A DNA stretch of 6,859 nucleotides from an uncultured Synechococcus sp. (GTDB taxonomy: Bacteria; Cyanobacteriota; Cyanobacteriia; PCC-6307; Cyanobiaceae): assembly GCA_913040905.1 (NCBI GenBank), contig CAJWIC010000076.1, forward strand, positions 1-6,859, in the 5' to 3' direction. Positions 5,192 to 6,859 of this stretch are shown in pieces (the first letter of the stretch is position 1; each line of letters opens with the position of its first letter). The notes under the pieces were generated by a model. It was not told where the DNA came from. It saw only the letters and a program-made list of their open reading frames with translations, and ran no database searches. The translations under genes and the position numbers were made by a program.

Positions 5192-6680
5192 GTTGCCTGC
5201 GGATCGATCGCTGCTGCTTGCGTTCCCGCTTGAACACCGGCGCCAGTGGAGAGTAATAACCGGGAAAGGCCACAACCCAGTCCACCGACTGCTCGGCCCC
5301 CTGGCGATCGCGGTAGCGGGTGTATTTCGGGAAGCGGATCACGGCCTCCCGTTCAGCCAGCAGGGGCAAAAGGGGCGTGTCGGCCGCCACGCTGGCCTGG
5401 CCTGGGACAAGCGCCACCGCCTCAATAGCGGCAGCCTGGCGTTCCAACATCGCCGACGCCGGCACATGCACCCAGGGCACAAAACTGTCGGGAATCAGGG
5501 CTGAGAGGCTGCGGTGGGGGTTGCCCAGCAGGGTCAGCACCAACCCCAGACTGAGAGCGGCCGTCCAGCTCCGGCGCAGCCAGCGCCTGGACCAGAGCTC
5601 GGGATGGCGCTGCCACCAGAGAACGGCACCGAGATAGAGCCCCGGGACCAGGGCCAGCACATAGCGAAGGGTCACCGCCAAGGCAGTACGGCCCTGCGAA
5701 ACCAGGGCGATCAGCAGCGGCACCGCCACCAGCAACGCCGCATCCACCGAGAGCAAGGGAACAAACAGGAGCGGCAGGGTGAGGGCGAGCACAAAGCCGA
5801 GGGTGGCGCCCGGAGGCGAGATCAAAGCCTGCAGCAGGGCCAGGGGTCGCTGCAGCAAGCCCAGCACCACAGCCGGGGTCCCACCCGAAACGTCATCCAC
5901 CAGATGGCCGAACTTCTCCTGCAGAAAGCGATCCGCCAGCGAGGAATCAACGGATGGCTGGATCCAACCGGTGACCAACAGCACCCAGGCGAAGGACGCC
6001 AACATCAGAAGCACGCCAAGCCAACGACCGCCCGGCTGCCGCACCAGGGCCCACAAGCCCAGGGAGAACAACAGCAGGCCGCTGTCTTCCCGCACCAGCA
6101 AGAGCAGCAGTCCACACACCAACACTTGCCAGACGCGCCGTTCGAGCAGCCCCCCCAGCACGAGAAAGCCCAGCAACGGCAGCCAGATCAGATCGTGAAA
6201 GTTCTCCAGAGCCGGACCGATCACAGCCCCGCTGAGGAAATAAGCCGCCGTCAACCGCTCCGCCAGGGCCGCAGGCAAGCGGGAAACCGCCAGTTGCCAG
6301 AACACCAAGCCCGCCAGCGTGAGAGCCGACACCTGGAGCAAGGGGAGAGCCCAGGGGCCCAGCCAGGCAACCAACGGCGCACCGATCAGGGTGAGGGCAT
6401 TGGCGTGCTGACCAAGATGCAGGTAGCTCACCGACGGCAGGGCATCACCCACCGCGACAGCCCCCGACAGCACGGACGAGAGGCTGCTCTCGAACGGACG
6501 CCCCTGGGCTGTGGACCAGAGCTCCTGCACAAACAGCGCCTGGTCATAGGTGGCGCTGAGGCTGACCAGACGCCAGCACTGAAGCGTTAGACACACCAGA
6601 AAGAACAGGGTTGCCATCCCGATCACCCGCCGGGGTGGCCAAGCGGATCGCAACAGGAGCACCGGCTTGGCTTTGTTCAT
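5052..6680 (-). CDS. DUF2079-type membrane protein, putative GT-C glycosyltransferase (DUF2079-C)
   Basis: The protein has 542 residues, starting at ATG 6680 within an ATGA overlap with the upstream leftward gene, which suggests translational coupling. It is a near-gapless paralogue of DUF2079-A: YDQ at 45-47 (31-33 there), R-E-D at 197-199 (183-185), NPHRSLS from 387 (375) and ASVAAD from 429 (417), so offsets are a steady 14 then 12. Shared motifs include PFESSLSS, LPSVSYLHLGQH, ISPPG, PLLSVDA and a final VVLQR. It has about ten membrane spans up to about residue 384 and a soluble C-terminal part. One difference is LGQHANA where DUF2079-A has LGQHFTP. After VVLQR (516-520) a 22-residue Ser/Ala/Thr-rich tail reads antisense through the end of DUF2079-B. 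An eight-C run (plus-strand 5139-5146) lies in the overlap. The function is inferred to be transfer of a lipid-linked sugar. Confidence 0.87.
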   Translation of the reverse strand: MNKAKPVLLLRSAWPPRRVIGMATLFFLVCLTLQCWRLVSLSATYDQALFVQELWSTAQGRPFESSLSSVLSGAVAVGDALPSVSYLHLGQHANALTLIGAPLVAWLGPWALPLLQVSALTLAGLVFWQLAVSRLPAALAERLTAAYFLSGAVIGPALENFHDLIWLPLLGFLVLGGLLERRVWQVLVCGLLLLLVREDSGLLLFSLGLWALVRQPGGRWLGVLLMLASFAWVLLVTGWIQPSVDSSLADRFLQEKFGHLVDDVSGGTPAVVLGLLQRPLALLQALISPPGATLGFVLALTLPLLFVPLLSVDAALLVAVPLLIALVSQGRTALAVTLRYVLALVPGLYLGAVLWWQRHPELWSRRWLRRSWTAALSLGLVLTLLGNPHRSLSALIPDSFVPWVHVPASAMLERQAAAIEAVALVPGQASVAADTPLLPLLAEREAVIRFPKYTRYRDRQGAEQSVDWVVAFPGYYSPLAPVFKRERKQQRSIRRQLKELHRSGLYRLVHCRGGTVVLQRAADTASARSSSADTTNSCPWLD

Positions 6681-6859
6681 CGGACGGACTCGGTCGGGCC
6701 CAGCAGGACACGAGCCCTGAGCAGGTACAGCAGGGATGAGCCGTACAACAGCAGCTCACCCCATTCCTGATCGCGATTCAGAACGATGCCGGAGGCGGCC
6801 CGGGTTGCCACAAAAAAGGCAAGGACAGCCACAGCGAGAAACAGGGGCCAGCTGTAAGT
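6677..6859 (-). CDS. C-terminal part of an unidentified membrane protein
   Basis: An open frame enters from the right edge and ends at TGA 6677-6679, overlapping the ATG of DUF2079-C as ATGA. Sixty residues are visible. They show a hydrophobic segment (PLFLAVAVLAFFVAT, about 5-19), a polar stretch with NRDQEWGE at about 28-35, and a second hydrophobic segment ending YLLRARVLLG. Two spans joined by a short loop would fit the end of a polytopic membrane protein or a small membrane protein. No family is recognised. The four-base overlap and shared direction place it in the same operon as DUF2079-C. No convincing start is visible in the window, so the gene probably continues to the right. Confidence 0.65.
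   Translation of the reverse strand, partial: TYSWPLFLAVAVLAFFVATRAASGIVLNRDQEWGELLLYGSSLLYLLRARVLLGPTESVR

Noticed and set aside
5514..6590. 358-codon rightward open frame antisense to DUF2079-C
   Set aside because: It is Gln/Arg/His-rich without domain character and mirrors the strong, family-matching leftward gene. Long antisense frames are expected in GC-rich coding DNA.

Overview
The window looks like a GC-rich picocyanobacterial chromosome, most likely marine Synechococcus. The main clue is the left edge, which encodes the start of a secreted protein with a signal peptide followed by an S-layer-homology (SLH) motif, the N-terminal layout of cyanobacterial Som-type outer-membrane porins. 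Uniformly high GC and tightly packed or overlapping genes agree with this. The assignment rests on protein character and was not tested by any search.

Layout from left to right. (a) 1-196, leftward: the N-terminus of the porin, with a good candidate promoter at 241-269. (b) 197-399: a divergent intergenic region holding that promoter and an imperfect 43-bp dyad at 304-346. (c) 400-2004, rightward: a DUF2079-type polytopic membrane protein (DUF2079-A). (d) 2005-2279: a gap that contains a compact leftward unit, made of a very strong Shine-Dalgarno (SD) sequence, a 17-codon ORF, a hairpin and an intrinsic terminator. It also contains a 9-bp inverted repeat that could mask the ribosome binding site of the next gene. 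(e) 2280-3776 and 3767-5191, rightward and overlapping by 10 nt: an ArnT/PMT-like (GT39/GT83-type) glycosyltransferase followed by a second, more canonical DUF2079 protein (DUF2079-B). (f) 5052-6680, leftward: a third DUF2079 protein (DUF2079-C), a close paralogue of DUF2079-A, whose 3' end overlaps the preceding gene by 140 bp. (g) 6677-6859, leftward: the C-terminus of another small or truncated membrane protein, coupled to DUF2079-C by an ATGA overlap.

All four complete long genes encode large integral membrane proteins with the GT-C-like plan: an acidic motif in the first non-cytoplasmic loop, many membrane spans, and a C-terminal non-membrane segment. GT-C enzymes of this kind use polyprenyl-phosphate-linked sugars and transfer them on the outer face of the inner membrane. 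The inference is that this locus is a set of membrane glycosyltransferases modifying lipid, polysaccharide or protein of the envelope next to a major porin gene. No cytoplasmic nucleotide-sugar enzyme, flippase or polymer-export gene is visible in the window, so the substrate cannot be named.
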